Positions 7,199 to 13,047 of a DNA stretch of 13,047 nt are shown here, piece after piece. The notes beneath the pieces are model-generated. The model was not told where the DNA came from. It saw nothing but the letters and a program-made list of their open reading frames with translations, and searched no databases. The first letter of the stretch is position 1. Every line of letters begins with the position of its first letter. A program made the translations under genes and the position numbers. The stretch is from Lachnospiraceae bacterium (GTDB lineage Bacteria; Bacillota; Clostridia; Lachnospirales; Lachnospiraceae), in NCBI GenBank assembly GCA_004556655.1, contig SFGF01000082.1:1-13047 (forward strand), read 5' to 3'.

Positions 7199-7513
7199 TT
7201 ATACTCCCATCAGGAAAAGCGCCAGCCATCCAACCACAAAAATACCGTTTGCCATAGCTCCCAATACGCTGAGTCGATAATTTTTATCTTTCTCCTGAAA
7301 GCTTTTAATTCCAATATAGAAACCGCAGATTGAAAAAAGGATCGCCATCACACCAAAAGCTCCGATCCAGCTTTCTGCATTTCCCTCCCACATAAAAGAA
7401 ATGCATGATGCTGCCAAAAACAAAATCAGGGAACTCACAGCAAAGACTACCGACGCAAATCCCCCTTCTGTCTCGTCTTTTTTTGTAAATGCATATTTAT
7501 ATCTTCTTTTCAT
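7199..7513 (-). CDS. Small three-span membrane protein (DUF6142-like)
   Basis: 104 aa with a basic start (MKRRYKYAFTKKDE) and three hydrophobic segments at about 19-41, 49-69 and 82-103, so the N-terminus is probably cytoplasmic. Layout and the FTKK start resemble DUF6142 proteins of Lachnospiraceae; that is from memory and uncertain. No catalytic motif is visible. The ATG lies inside the end of the VanZ-like gene (17-nt overlap) behind AGGAG with 8 nt spacing, so translational coupling is likely. It is followed after 4 nt by the HD hydrolase. The function is unknown. Confidence 0.8.
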   Translation of the reverse strand: MKRRYKYAFTKKDETEGGFASVVFAVSSLILFLAASCISFMWEGNAESWIGAFGVMAILFSICGFYIGIKSFQEKDKNYRLSVLGAMANGIFVVGWLALFLMGV

Positions 7514-7970
7514 ACATCCATCTCCTCATTCGGTTACAGAGCCGGAATATCACATATCCCAGCACCGTCCCCAGCGTATTCAATATAAGATCATCCACAT
7601 CAAAACAGCCCACTTTACCGATGAGCTGAACAGACTCCACCAACAGACTTAAAGAAAATCCCAAAATTCCTGTCAGCCAGCCATTACGACACCGATAACT
7701 GATGATGGGCAGAAAAAAACCGAACGGTAAAAATCCGATTACATTGCCGGCAAGATTCAAAAACGAGGCAAAATAGCCTACTTTTTTCCTGTAAATCCAG
7801 AATCTCCTGATTTCCTGAAAAGGAACCAGATTATAACGATATTCTCTCAGTGCAAAATCTTTTCTTCCATATTCTTCCGAAAGGAACAGAAAATAAACCA
7901 GCAGCAGAATATACATCACAAATAGAATCCAGCTTATCAGGCGGATCCTTTTTTTCGTTTCATTCTTCAC
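7497..7970 (-). CDS. VanZ-like family membrane protein
   Basis: 157 aa with family hallmarks in order: a first membrane span (11-30), NLVPF (47-51), NLAGNVIGFLPFGFFLP (72-88) forming span two, span three (98-111) running into ESVQ (112-115), and DVDDLILNTLG (124-134) leading into the last span, then a basic tail. VanZ itself gives low-level teicoplanin resistance in enterococci by an unknown mechanism; stand-alone relatives are common in Clostridia and are not resistance genes by default. The start is a GTG at 7968-7970 behind AGGA; no closer ATG fits. It lies 16 nt after the 51-aa membrane protein gene and overlaps the next gene by 17 nt, so three membrane proteins sit in a row. Confidence 0.88.
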   Translation of the reverse strand: MKNETKKRIRLISWILFVMYILLLVYFLFLSEEYGRKDFALREYRYNLVPFQEIRRFWIYRKKVGYFASFLNLAGNVIGFLPFGFFLPIISYRCRNGWLTGILGFSLSLLVESVQLIGKVGCFDVDDLILNTLGTVLGYVIFRLCNRMRRWMYEKKI

Positions 7971-7986
7971 AATAATTCCTCATTCA

Positions 7987-8142
7987 TTAGAATGTAATCT
8001 GATATTTCTGTTTCAACAGTCTTGCTCCGTTAACGATCATCAAAACACCGGAAACAACACCTGTAACCAGTACAATAATTCCCAGAACCAGGTTCCATGC
8101 GCCACTATGAGAAATCACACGATACAGCTTTTCATTATCCAT
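7987..8142 (-). CDS. 51-aa single-span membrane protein (hypothetical)
   Basis: A short frame fills most of the gap between pyrE and the VanZ-like gene. It has a polar start (MDNEKLYRVISHSG), one hydrophobic segment at about 16-39 rich in V, L, I and G, and a basic tail (RLLKQKYQITF). The ATG at 8140-8142 follows AAGGAG by about 11 nt. The gene begins 26 nt after the pyrE stop and ends 16 nt before the VanZ-like start. Spacing, ribosome site and the clean membrane profile support a real gene. I do not recognise the family, and the function is unknown. Confidence 0.75.
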   Translation of the reverse strand: MDNEKLYRVISHSGAWNLVLGIIVLVTGVVSGVLMIVNGARLLKQKYQITF

Positions 8143-8168
8143 AATAACAACACTCCTTACAATCTGTT

Positions 8169-8849
8169 CTATTTTGCCCCATACTGTTCATAATATGCAT
8201 CTATAGCAGCTTTTACAGAATCATCAATAACAATCTTTCCATTACACTCTCTGTTATAAAGATATTCAACAACCTCTGCCATAGACACGATCGCACCTGT
8301 CTCAAATCCATACAGATCTTTTACTTCATCAAGTGCACATTTTTCTCCGCCTTTTCCTACTTCCATACGATTCAGCGATACCATCAGACCTTTAATCTCC
8401 ACGTCTGCAGCACCCCGTACTTTCGGAACTGTCTCCTCCATAGATTTTCCAGAAGTGGTCACATCTTCAATCATGATCACACGATCACCGTCTTTTAACT
8501 TGCTTCCAAGAAAACTTCCCTTGTCAGCACCGTGATCTTTCTCTTCTTTACGATCTGAACAATAACGTACTTCTTTTCCATACAGCTCACTGAATGCCAT
8601 AGCTGTTACGACTGCCAGCGGAATTCCTTTATATGCCGGTCCAAAGAGCACATCAAAATCCATCCCGTATTTGTCATGAATAGCTTTTGCATAGTATTCT
8701 CCAAGCTTTTTCAACTGTGAACCGGTTACATATGCACCCGCATTCATAAAGAATGGGGATTTTCTTCCGCTCTTAAGTGTAAATTCACCGAACTTAAGCA
8801 CATCGCTCTCCACCATAAATTCTATAAATTCCTGTTTGTATGCTTCCAT
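8169..8849 (-). CDS. pyrE: Orotate phosphoribosyltransferase
   Basis: 226 aa, full length. It transfers phosphoribose from PRPP to orotate to give OMP, the fifth step of UMP synthesis. The PRPP-binding signature VIMIEDVTTSGKS lies at 124-136, with its acidic pair Glu128-Asp129. The N-terminal FTLKSGRKSPFFMNAG segment (23-38) matches the orotate site, GPAYKGIPLA (70-79) the phosphate-contact loop, and DRKEEKDHG (99-107) the catalytic flexible loop with its conserved lysines. ATG 8847-8849 follows AGGAGG, 18 nt after the pyrD stop. The stop is followed after 26 nt by a small membrane-protein gene in the same direction, so the operon does not clearly end here; no terminator is visible in between. 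Confidence 0.97.
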   Translation of the reverse strand: MEAYKQEFIEFMVESDVLKFGEFTLKSGRKSPFFMNAGAYVTGSQLKKLGEYYAKAIHDKYGMDFDVLFGPAYKGIPLAVVTAMAFSELYGKEVRYCSDRKEEKDHGADKGSFLGSKLKDGDRVIMIEDVTTSGKSMEETVPKVRGAADVEIKGLMVSLNRMEVGKGGEKCALDEVKDLYGFETGAIVSMAEVVEYLYNRECNGKIVIDDSVKAAIDAYYEQYGAK

Positions 8850-8867
8850 AATCTATAAAACCTCCTG

Positions 8868-9770
8868 TTATCTCACTGCACCGATCAGTGTATTGATGTC
8901 TTCTACCTGATATTTTCTCATATATTCTTCTATCCCCTTTGCCACATCTCTTGCCGCATAAGGGTTAAAAAAATTGGCTGTTCCCACAGATACCGCAGTT
9001 GCTCCCGCCAGAATAAATTCCATTGCGTCATCGGCTGTTGCAATTCCACCCATACCGATAATCGGAACTTTTACTGCATTTGCCACCTGATACACCATAC
9101 GAACCGCAACCGGCTTTACTGCAGGACCAGACATACCGCCTGTTTTATTAGCCACCGCAAAGGTTCTGCGATGGATATCAATTTTCATGCCGGTAAGGGT
9201 ATTAATCAGAGAAAGTACGTCCGCCCCTCCTGCCTCAGCAGCTCTTGCCATCTCTGTAATATCGGTTACATTCGGGCTGAGCTTCATAATCACCGGCTGT
9301 TTTGCACGTTTTTTTACTTCCTTTGTAATGGCTTCCACAGCTTTTGGATCCTGTCCGAAAGCAATTCCCCCTTCTTTGACATTCGGACAGGAGATATTAA
9401 TCTCCAGCATATCCACATCTTCATCTGCCAGCCGATCTACTACCTGACAATAATCTTCTGTGGTTTTACCACATACATTTACGATAATTCTAGTATCGTA
9501 CTTTTTCAGAAATGGGATATCTCTCTCACAGAATACATCAATACCCGGATTCTGCAGACCGATAGCATTGATCATGCCTCCGTAAGTCTCTGCAATTCTT
9601 GGGGTGGGATTTCCCGGCCATGGCACATTTGCCACTCCCTTTGTTACTACCGCTCCCAGTTCCCCCAGATCATAAAACTCACTATATTCTGCACCACTTC
9701 CAAAAGTTCCGGAAGCTGTCATTACCGGATTTTTCAGTTCCACACCTGCCAGATTTACTTTTGTATTCAT
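8868..9770 (-). CDS. pyrD: Dihydroorotate dehydrogenase, type 1B catalytic subunit
   Basis: 300 aa. This FMN subunit oxidises dihydroorotate to orotate and passes electrons to PyrK, encoded just upstream, and so to NAD+. Visible motifs are NPVMTASGTFGSG (14-26), VVTKG with Lys44, NAIGLQNPG (68-76) for substrate binding, NISCPNVKEGG with the class 1 catalytic base Cys128, and the C-terminal FMN phosphate segment GMGGIATADDA. Cys rather than Ser as base, together with the adjacent pyrK, marks type 1B. The ATG at 9768-9770 shares one base with the pyrK stop (TGATG) and follows GGAGG inside pyrK, so the two subunits are translationally coupled. A GTG one codon upstream (9773) is possible but less likely. 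Confidence 0.97.
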   Translation of the reverse strand: MNTKVNLAGVELKNPVMTASGTFGSGAEYSEFYDLGELGAVVTKGVANVPWPGNPTPRIAETYGGMINAIGLQNPGIDVFCERDIPFLKKYDTRIIVNVCGKTTEDYCQVVDRLADEDVDMLEINISCPNVKEGGIAFGQDPKAVEAITKEVKKRAKQPVIMKLSPNVTDITEMARAAEAGGADVLSLINTLTGMKIDIHRRTFAVANKTGGMSGPAVKPVAVRMVYQVANAVKVPIIGMGGIATADDAMEFILAGATAVSVGTANFFNPYAARDVAKGIEEYMRKYQVEDINTLIGAVR

Positions 9771-10546
9771 CACAGTTCCACCTCCGATGCAGAAAATACA
9801 GGACCATCTTTACAGATTCTCTTGTTATGCACATGAGAATGGTCATCCACTTCTTTCGATTTACACACACATGCAAGACACGCACCGACCCCACACGCCA
9901 TCTTCTCTTCCATGGAAATCCAGCAGGAAATCTGCTGCTCTTCAGCATATGCTTTAATTGCCCTGAGCATAGGCGTAGGTCCACAGGCAAAGATCACATC
10001 TGCTTTCAAGCCATTTTCCCGGATTGCATCCATTACATTCCCCTTTGTTCCTGCACTTCCATCTTCTGTGGCAATATAAAGTTCTCCATTTTTCTCCATC
10101 TCTTCTGTAAGAAACAGTTCATCTCTGTAACCGGCTATTGTGATCACATCTCCCTGAATCTGTTTTCCTGTCTCCACCATCGGCGGAATACCAATTCCTC
10201 CGCCCATTAAAAATACGGTTTTGCCTTCCGCTTCCTGCAGTGGAAATCCATTACCCAGCGGTCCCAGTATCTCTACTGTATCTCCACTCTGCAGTCGTGA
10301 AAATTCTTCGGTTCCTGTGTTTTTTCCTGTGACACGATACACGATTCTTAAACTTCCCGACTCACTGTCAATCTCACAAAGACTGATCGGACGTGGGAGA
10401 AGTTTGCTTCCATCTTTTGAATATAAAGATATAAACTGTCCCGGCTTTGCCTCTTTTCCAATCCTCTCAGTCTGTATCCACATACTATAAATATCAGTCC
10501 CGATGCACTCCTGACTGATCACAGTACACAATTCTTTTGCTTTCAT
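9770..10546 (-). CDS. pyrK: Dihydroorotate dehydrogenase electron-transfer subunit PyrK
   Basis: 258 aa from the preferred ATG. It carries FAD and a [2Fe-2S] cluster and links PyrDB to NAD+. LLPRPISLCEID (49-60) is the RPxS flavin-binding motif, GGGIGIPP (115-122) starts the nucleotide-binding domain, and FACGPTPML (186-194) is the usual NAD-site segment. The cluster cysteines are Cys218, Cys223, Cys226 and Cys245, followed by the DGPVF end found in the family. The ATG at 10544-10546 follows AGGAG by 11 nt, 19 nt after the pyrF stop. An in-frame TTG at 10594 would add 16 residues and overlap pyrF by 29 nt, but has no visible ribosome site. The stop overlaps pyrD by one base. Confidence 0.96.
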   Translation of the reverse strand: MKAKELCTVISQECIGTDIYSMWIQTERIGKEAKPGQFISLYSKDGSKLLPRPISLCEIDSESGSLRIVYRVTGKNTGTEEFSRLQSGDTVEILGPLGNGFPLQEAEGKTVFLMGGGIGIPPMVETGKQIQGDVITIAGYRDELFLTEEMEKNGELYIATEDGSAGTKGNVMDAIRENGLKADVIFACGPTPMLRAIKAYAEEQQISCWISMEEKMACGVGACLACVCKSKEVDDHSHVHNKRICKDGPVFSASEVEL

Positions 10547-10565
10547 CTGTCTGTTATCTCCTGTT

Positions 10566-11495
10566 TTATTTTGCTGCCTGAAGTGCTCCGTCAATATCTG
10601 CGATCATATCTTTTACTGCCTGACGGGATGCATCCGCAAAATTCTCCGCACCAAACTTTGAGTATACTTCCTGTTTGTATGCCGCAATAATACCTCTGGA
10701 AGAATTGATGATTGCTCCCAGACCATCTTCATTAAAGAAATGTACCAAATCCTTGCCTCTTCCACCCTGAGCACCATAGCCCGGCACCAGAATAAATGTC
10801 TTTGGCATTACTTTTCTGAGAACCTTACCCTGTTCCGGATAAGTTGCGCCTACAACAGCACCAATATAGCTGTAAGATTCTCCCATATGTTCTTTGCCCC
10901 AGGCAGCAACCTGTTCACCGACCCACTCATACAGCGGACGTCCATCAATCAGTCTGTCCTGAAACTCCCCACTGGAAGGATTGGATGTCTTTACAAGAAT
11001 AAACAGACCTTTGTTTTCTTCTTTACATACTTTAATAAAAGGTTTGATTCCATCAGAACCAAGATAAGGATTCACAGTAGCAAAATCCTCATCAAATCCA
11101 TAAAATCTTTTGGATCCCACCTGAACTTTTCCCAAATGTCCTACCGCGTATGCTTCTGAAGTGGAACCAATATCTCCTCTTTTAACATCACCGATTACTA
11201 CCAGACCTTTTTCATGACAGTAATCCACAGTTTTTTTGAAAGCTTTCATCCCTTCCAGACCAAACTGTTCATACATGGCAACCTGTGGTTTTACAGCTGG
11301 AATCAAATCATACGTAGCATCTACGATAGCTTTATTGAACTGCCAGATAGCTTCCGCTGCACCTTCCAGAGTTTCCCCAAATTCTGCAAACGCTCTCTTC
11401 TGTACATGCTCCGGTACATAATTCAGCATGGGATCCAGTCCCACCACGATCGGTGCATGAGTTTTCTTAATTTTTTCAATCAGTTTATTGATCAT
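10566..11495 (-). CDS. pyrF: Orotidine 5'-phosphate decarboxylase (long form)
   Basis: 309 aa, the longer subfamily (about 270-310 aa) as opposed to the roughly 230-aa E. coli/Bacillus type. It converts OMP to UMP. The catalytic D-x-K-x2-D array is in GDVKRGDIGSTSEAYA: Asp103, Lys105 and Asp108. Lys69 in AVKPQ completes the charged network, VGLDPML (18-24) begins the barrel, and VPGYGAQGG plus NSSRGI near the C-terminus form the phosphate site. The ATG at 11493-11495 has AGGAG upstream, 39 nt after the pyrC stop. The gene is followed 19 nt later by pyrK. No truncation or missing residue is seen. Confidence 0.97.
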   Translation of the reverse strand: MINKLIEKIKKTHAPIVVGLDPMLNYVPEHVQKRAFAEFGETLEGAAEAIWQFNKAIVDATYDLIPAVKPQVAMYEQFGLEGMKAFKKTVDYCHEKGLVVIGDVKRGDIGSTSEAYAVGHLGKVQVGSKRFYGFDEDFATVNPYLGSDGIKPFIKVCKEENKGLFILVKTSNPSSGEFQDRLIDGRPLYEWVGEQVAAWGKEHMGESYSYIGAVVGATYPEQGKVLRKVMPKTFILVPGYGAQGGRGKDLVHFFNEDGLGAIINSSRGIIAAYKQEVYSKFGAENFADASRQAVKDMIADIDGALQAAK

Positions 11496-11534
11496 TTTCC
11501 TGTCTCTCCTGTTTATTTCTAATATATTTATCTG

Positions 11535-12815
11535 TTATCTATCTTCGTAGACTACAGTTCCGCTGCAGATTGTCATTTTCACTTTTCCTTTCACCTTTTT
11601 ACCGTTGAAAGGTGAATTCTTACCTTTAGATACGAACTGTTTCACGTCAATGGTATACTCTTCTTCGGGATCTATAATCACAACATCTGCTGTTTTCCCC
11701 TTTTTCAAAGATCCTTTATCATCCAGATGCAAAATTCTTGCCGGATTATAACTCATCTTTTCTGCCATCTGCATAGGTGTCAGCCAACCTTTATCCACCA
11801 GTTCTGTAATTGTCAGGGCCACGCTTGTCTCAAGACCAACAATGCCAAATGGTGCTTTCTGCATGGACTGATTTTTCTCATCGCTGCTATGAGGAGCATG
11901 GTCTGTACTGATCACATCAAAGACATCCTCTTTCAGTCCCTTTTTCAATGCTTCCACATCTTTTGGGGTTCTCAGCGGCGGATTCATCTTATAGTTCGTA
12001 TCGTCTTTCACCATATCATCAGAAGTAAGTGTAAAGTGATGCGGACACACCTCACCCGTCACAGGGATTCCTCTCTCTTTTGCCAGTTTCAGAAGAATCA
12101 TACTTGCTTCTGTGGAACAATGGCAAAGATGAAGATGGCATCCCGTATCTCTGGAAATTATAATATCTCTGGCCACAATCGTGTCTTCCACCGCATTACT
12201 GATTCCAGGCAGACCAAACTTTCTGGAATTCTCATCCTCATTCATACATCCGCCATTAACCATATGAATATCTTCACAGTGAGCTAATACGGGAATATTC
12301 ATTCTTTTGGCAATCAGCATAGCCTCTTTGTACAGCTGGGCATTCATAACAGACTTTCCGTCCTCACTGATTGCCGGAATCCCGGCTTTTACCATTCCTT
12401 CAATATCAGACAATTCCTCGCCTTTCATCCCCTTGGTGATTGCTCCTACCTGAAGGACATTTACCTTTGCATAATCTTTGGCCTTATTCTTCACATAAGC
12501 CACTCTGCTGGGATCATCCATAACAGGTTTTGTATTTGGCATAGCGAGGACTGTAGTCACTCCGCCTCTGGCCGCTGCACGTGCACCAGTTATGATGTCT
12601 TCTTTGTGTGTCAGACCCGGATCTCTCAGATGCACGTGCATATCGATCAATCCCGGCATTACATAACAGCCTTCCGCATCCACTACGCGGTCGGCTTCTT
12701 CCTCAATCTTTTCTTCTACCGCGGCAATCTTGTCATTTTCAATCAACAATTCTGCCACCTGATCCATCTTACTGTCCGGATCAATGATACGTCCATTCTT
12801 AATCAGAATTTTCAT
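11535..12815 (-). CDS. pyrC: Dihydroorotase, type I
   Basis: 426 aa amidohydrolase that closes carbamoyl-aspartate to dihydroorotate, step three of the pathway. All metal and catalytic positions of type I enzymes are present: His60 and His62 in DMHVHLRDPG, Asp152 in ISEDGK, His179 in LAHCED, His232 in LCHCS and Asp305 in STDHAPH. As in type I enzymes an Asp (152), not a carboxylated Lys, sits at the bridging position. NPPLR (278-282) is a conserved substrate segment. The ATG at 12813-12815 follows AGGAAAGGA with 6 nt spacing. It is the first gene of the leftward array. pyrB, which usually supplies its substrate, is not in the window. Confidence 0.97.
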   Translation of the reverse strand: MKILIKNGRIIDPDSKMDQVAELLIENDKIAAVEEKIEEEADRVVDAEGCYVMPGLIDMHVHLRDPGLTHKEDIITGARAAARGGVTTVLAMPNTKPVMDDPSRVAYVKNKAKDYAKVNVLQVGAITKGMKGEELSDIEGMVKAGIPAISEDGKSVMNAQLYKEAMLIAKRMNIPVLAHCEDIHMVNGGCMNEDENSRKFGLPGISNAVEDTIVARDIIISRDTGCHLHLCHCSTEASMILLKLAKERGIPVTGEVCPHHFTLTSDDMVKDDTNYKMNPPLRTPKDVEALKKGLKEDVFDVISTDHAPHSSDEKNQSMQKAPFGIVGLETSVALTITELVDKGWLTPMQMAEKMSYNPARILHLDDKGSLKKGKTADVVIIDPEEEYTIDVKQFVSKGKNSPFNGKKVKGKVKMTICSGTVVYEDR

Positions 12816-12862
12816 ACTCGGTCCTTTCCTGAAGTGCTTTCATAAACTTCACTCTTTACTCT

Positions 12863-12906
12863 ATAACAGATAACACTCATATATTTCCCTGTTATCTTTC
12901 TGTTAT
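12863..12906 (-). promoter_or_regulatory. AT-rich bulged hairpin in the pyr leader
   Basis: On the minus strand ATAACAGAAAGATAACA (12890-12906) pairs with TGTTATCTGTTAT (12863-12875): 13 base pairs with a 4-nt bulge around a 14-nt loop. It lies between the likely promoter and the pyrC ribosome site. No T-run follows, so it is not a terminator. It may be a protein-binding dyad or an mRNA leader structure. Confidence 0.5.
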
Positions 12907-12955
12907 TATAATACACGATATCCCGCACGAAATAAAGCCTTTTTTACACTGTCAA
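12905..12955 (-). promoter_or_regulatory. Candidate promoter region of the pyr operon
   Basis: Read leftward, a perfect -35 box TTGACA lies at 12950-12955 and a perfect -10 box TATAAT at 12905-12910, but they are 39 bp apart. They cannot be one standard promoter. Either TTGACA works with a poor -10 (TTTATT/TATTTC around 12931-12937), or TATAAT works with a poor -35. Both are upstream of the leader hairpin and the pyrC start. The exact start of transcription cannot be decided from sequence. Confidence 0.45.
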
Positions 12956-12970
12956 GCATTTTTGAAAATG

Positions 12971-13025
12971 TCCCAAAATAAGTGAAACATTAGCCCCGTC
13001 AATTCGGGGCTGTTTTACTTTGGGA
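12971..13025. repeat. Imperfect 55-bp palindrome with GC-rich core (terminator or element end)
   Basis: The core AGCCCCG (12992-12998) pairs with CGGGGCT (13005-13011) around a 6-nt loop. Outside it, the pairing continues with bulges: left TCCCAAA, GTGAAAC and right GTTTTAC, TTTGGGA. The core lies 3 nt past a leftward stop codon at 13015-13017, as a terminator would, but T-rich sequence after the core is weak in that direction (AATGTTTCAC). Rightward, GTTTTACTTT follows. It could also be the terminal repeat of a mobile element. Confidence 0.5.
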
Positions 13026-13047
13026 ATCCTACTCGGTGATGATTAAA
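13015..13047 (-). CDS. Possible C-terminal tail of a gene entering from the right edge
   Basis: Ten sense codons in one leftward frame read FNHHRVGFPK followed by TAA (13015-13017), with a hairpin 3 nt further on. So short a piece proves nothing by itself. The position of the stop relative to the hairpin is the only support. I cannot name the protein. The other minus-strand frames are not excluded. Confidence 0.3.
   Translation of the reverse strand, partial: FNHHRVGFPK

Noticed and set aside
7497..7970. VanZ-like gene as an antibiotic resistance determinant
   Set aside because: No other van gene is nearby, and stand-alone VanZ-like proteins are frequent in Clostridia; resistance cannot be claimed from the family name.
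9771..9773. GTG start of pyrD one codon before the ATG
   Set aside because: The ATG at 9770 overlaps the pyrK stop in the common TGATG arrangement and has better spacing to GGAGG.
9171..9836. 221-aa + strand frame opposite pyrD
   Set aside because: Antisense shadow of a well-supported pyrD/pyrK coding region, with no ribosome site or recognisable motif.
10547..10594. Longer pyrK start at TTG 10594
   Set aside because: It would overlap pyrF by 29 nt without a ribosome site, while ATG 10546 has AGGAG upstream and gives the usual family length.
11727..12287. 186-aa + strand frame opposite pyrC
   Set aside because: Antisense to a complete dihydroorotase with all metal ligands; Cys/His-rich composition reflects the complement of the coding strand.
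12816..12990. PyrR-type attenuator or riboswitch in the pyr leader
   Set aside because: No terminator stem with a T-run and no conserved PyrR-binding loop could be seen; only an AT-rich bulged hairpin is present.

Overview
The window looks like chromosomal DNA of a low-to-mid GC Gram-positive anaerobe of the Clostridia, most probably Lachnospiraceae (Blautia/Dorea/Ruminococcus-like). This rests on strong Shine-Dalgarno sites, the pyrC-pyrF-pyrK-pyrD-pyrE order with a type 1B dihydroorotate dehydrogenase plus PyrK, a VanZ-like protein, and ROK repressors next to Gfo/Idh/MocA oxidoreductases. The genus call is inference; no rRNA or marker gene is present.

Left part (1-4506): sugar or polyol regulation. 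A Gfo/Idh/MocA oxidoreductase, cut by the left edge, runs leftward from 378. After a 481-bp, very AT-rich divergent spacer (379-859), a rightward unit carries two tandem paralogous ROK-family repressors (860-2065 and 2141-3349) and a second Gfo/Idh/MocA oxidoreductase (3378-4442). It ends at a strong intrinsic terminator (4454-4506). The divergent spacer carries the same 12-bp word in front of both outward genes, each copy exactly 14 nt before the Shine-Dalgarno. This is the best candidate for a shared operator, probably read by the ROK protein(s).

Right part (4545-12815): one compact leftward array of ten genes: pyrC, pyrF, pyrK, pyrD, pyrE, a 51-aa single-span membrane protein, a VanZ-like membrane protein, a three-span membrane protein, an HD-domain phosphohydrolase and an M29-type aminopeptidase with a long N-terminal extension. 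Gaps are 39 nt or less and four junctions overlap, so it reads as one operon. The first five genes convert carbamoyl-aspartate to UMP: PyrC closes the ring, PyrDB/PyrK oxidise dihydroorotate with NAD+ as acceptor, PyrE adds ribose phosphate and PyrF decarboxylates. carAB, pyrB/pyrI and pyrR are not in the window. The five genes after pyrE have no obvious step in the pathway, though the HD protein may act on nucleotides.

Right edge (12816-13047): the pyr promoter and leader, with an AT-rich bulged hairpin, then a long imperfect palindrome with a GC-rich core directly after a possible stop codon of a leftward gene lying outside the window. That end could be a terminator or the end of a mobile element.

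I found no tRNA, rRNA, CRISPR array or complete insertion sequence. Nothing here is clearly a new defence or mobile system. The items most worth a second look are the mirrored 12-bp motif, the paired ROK regulators with an altered sugar-site motif, the five-gene tail of the pyr operon, and the leader and right-edge palindromes.
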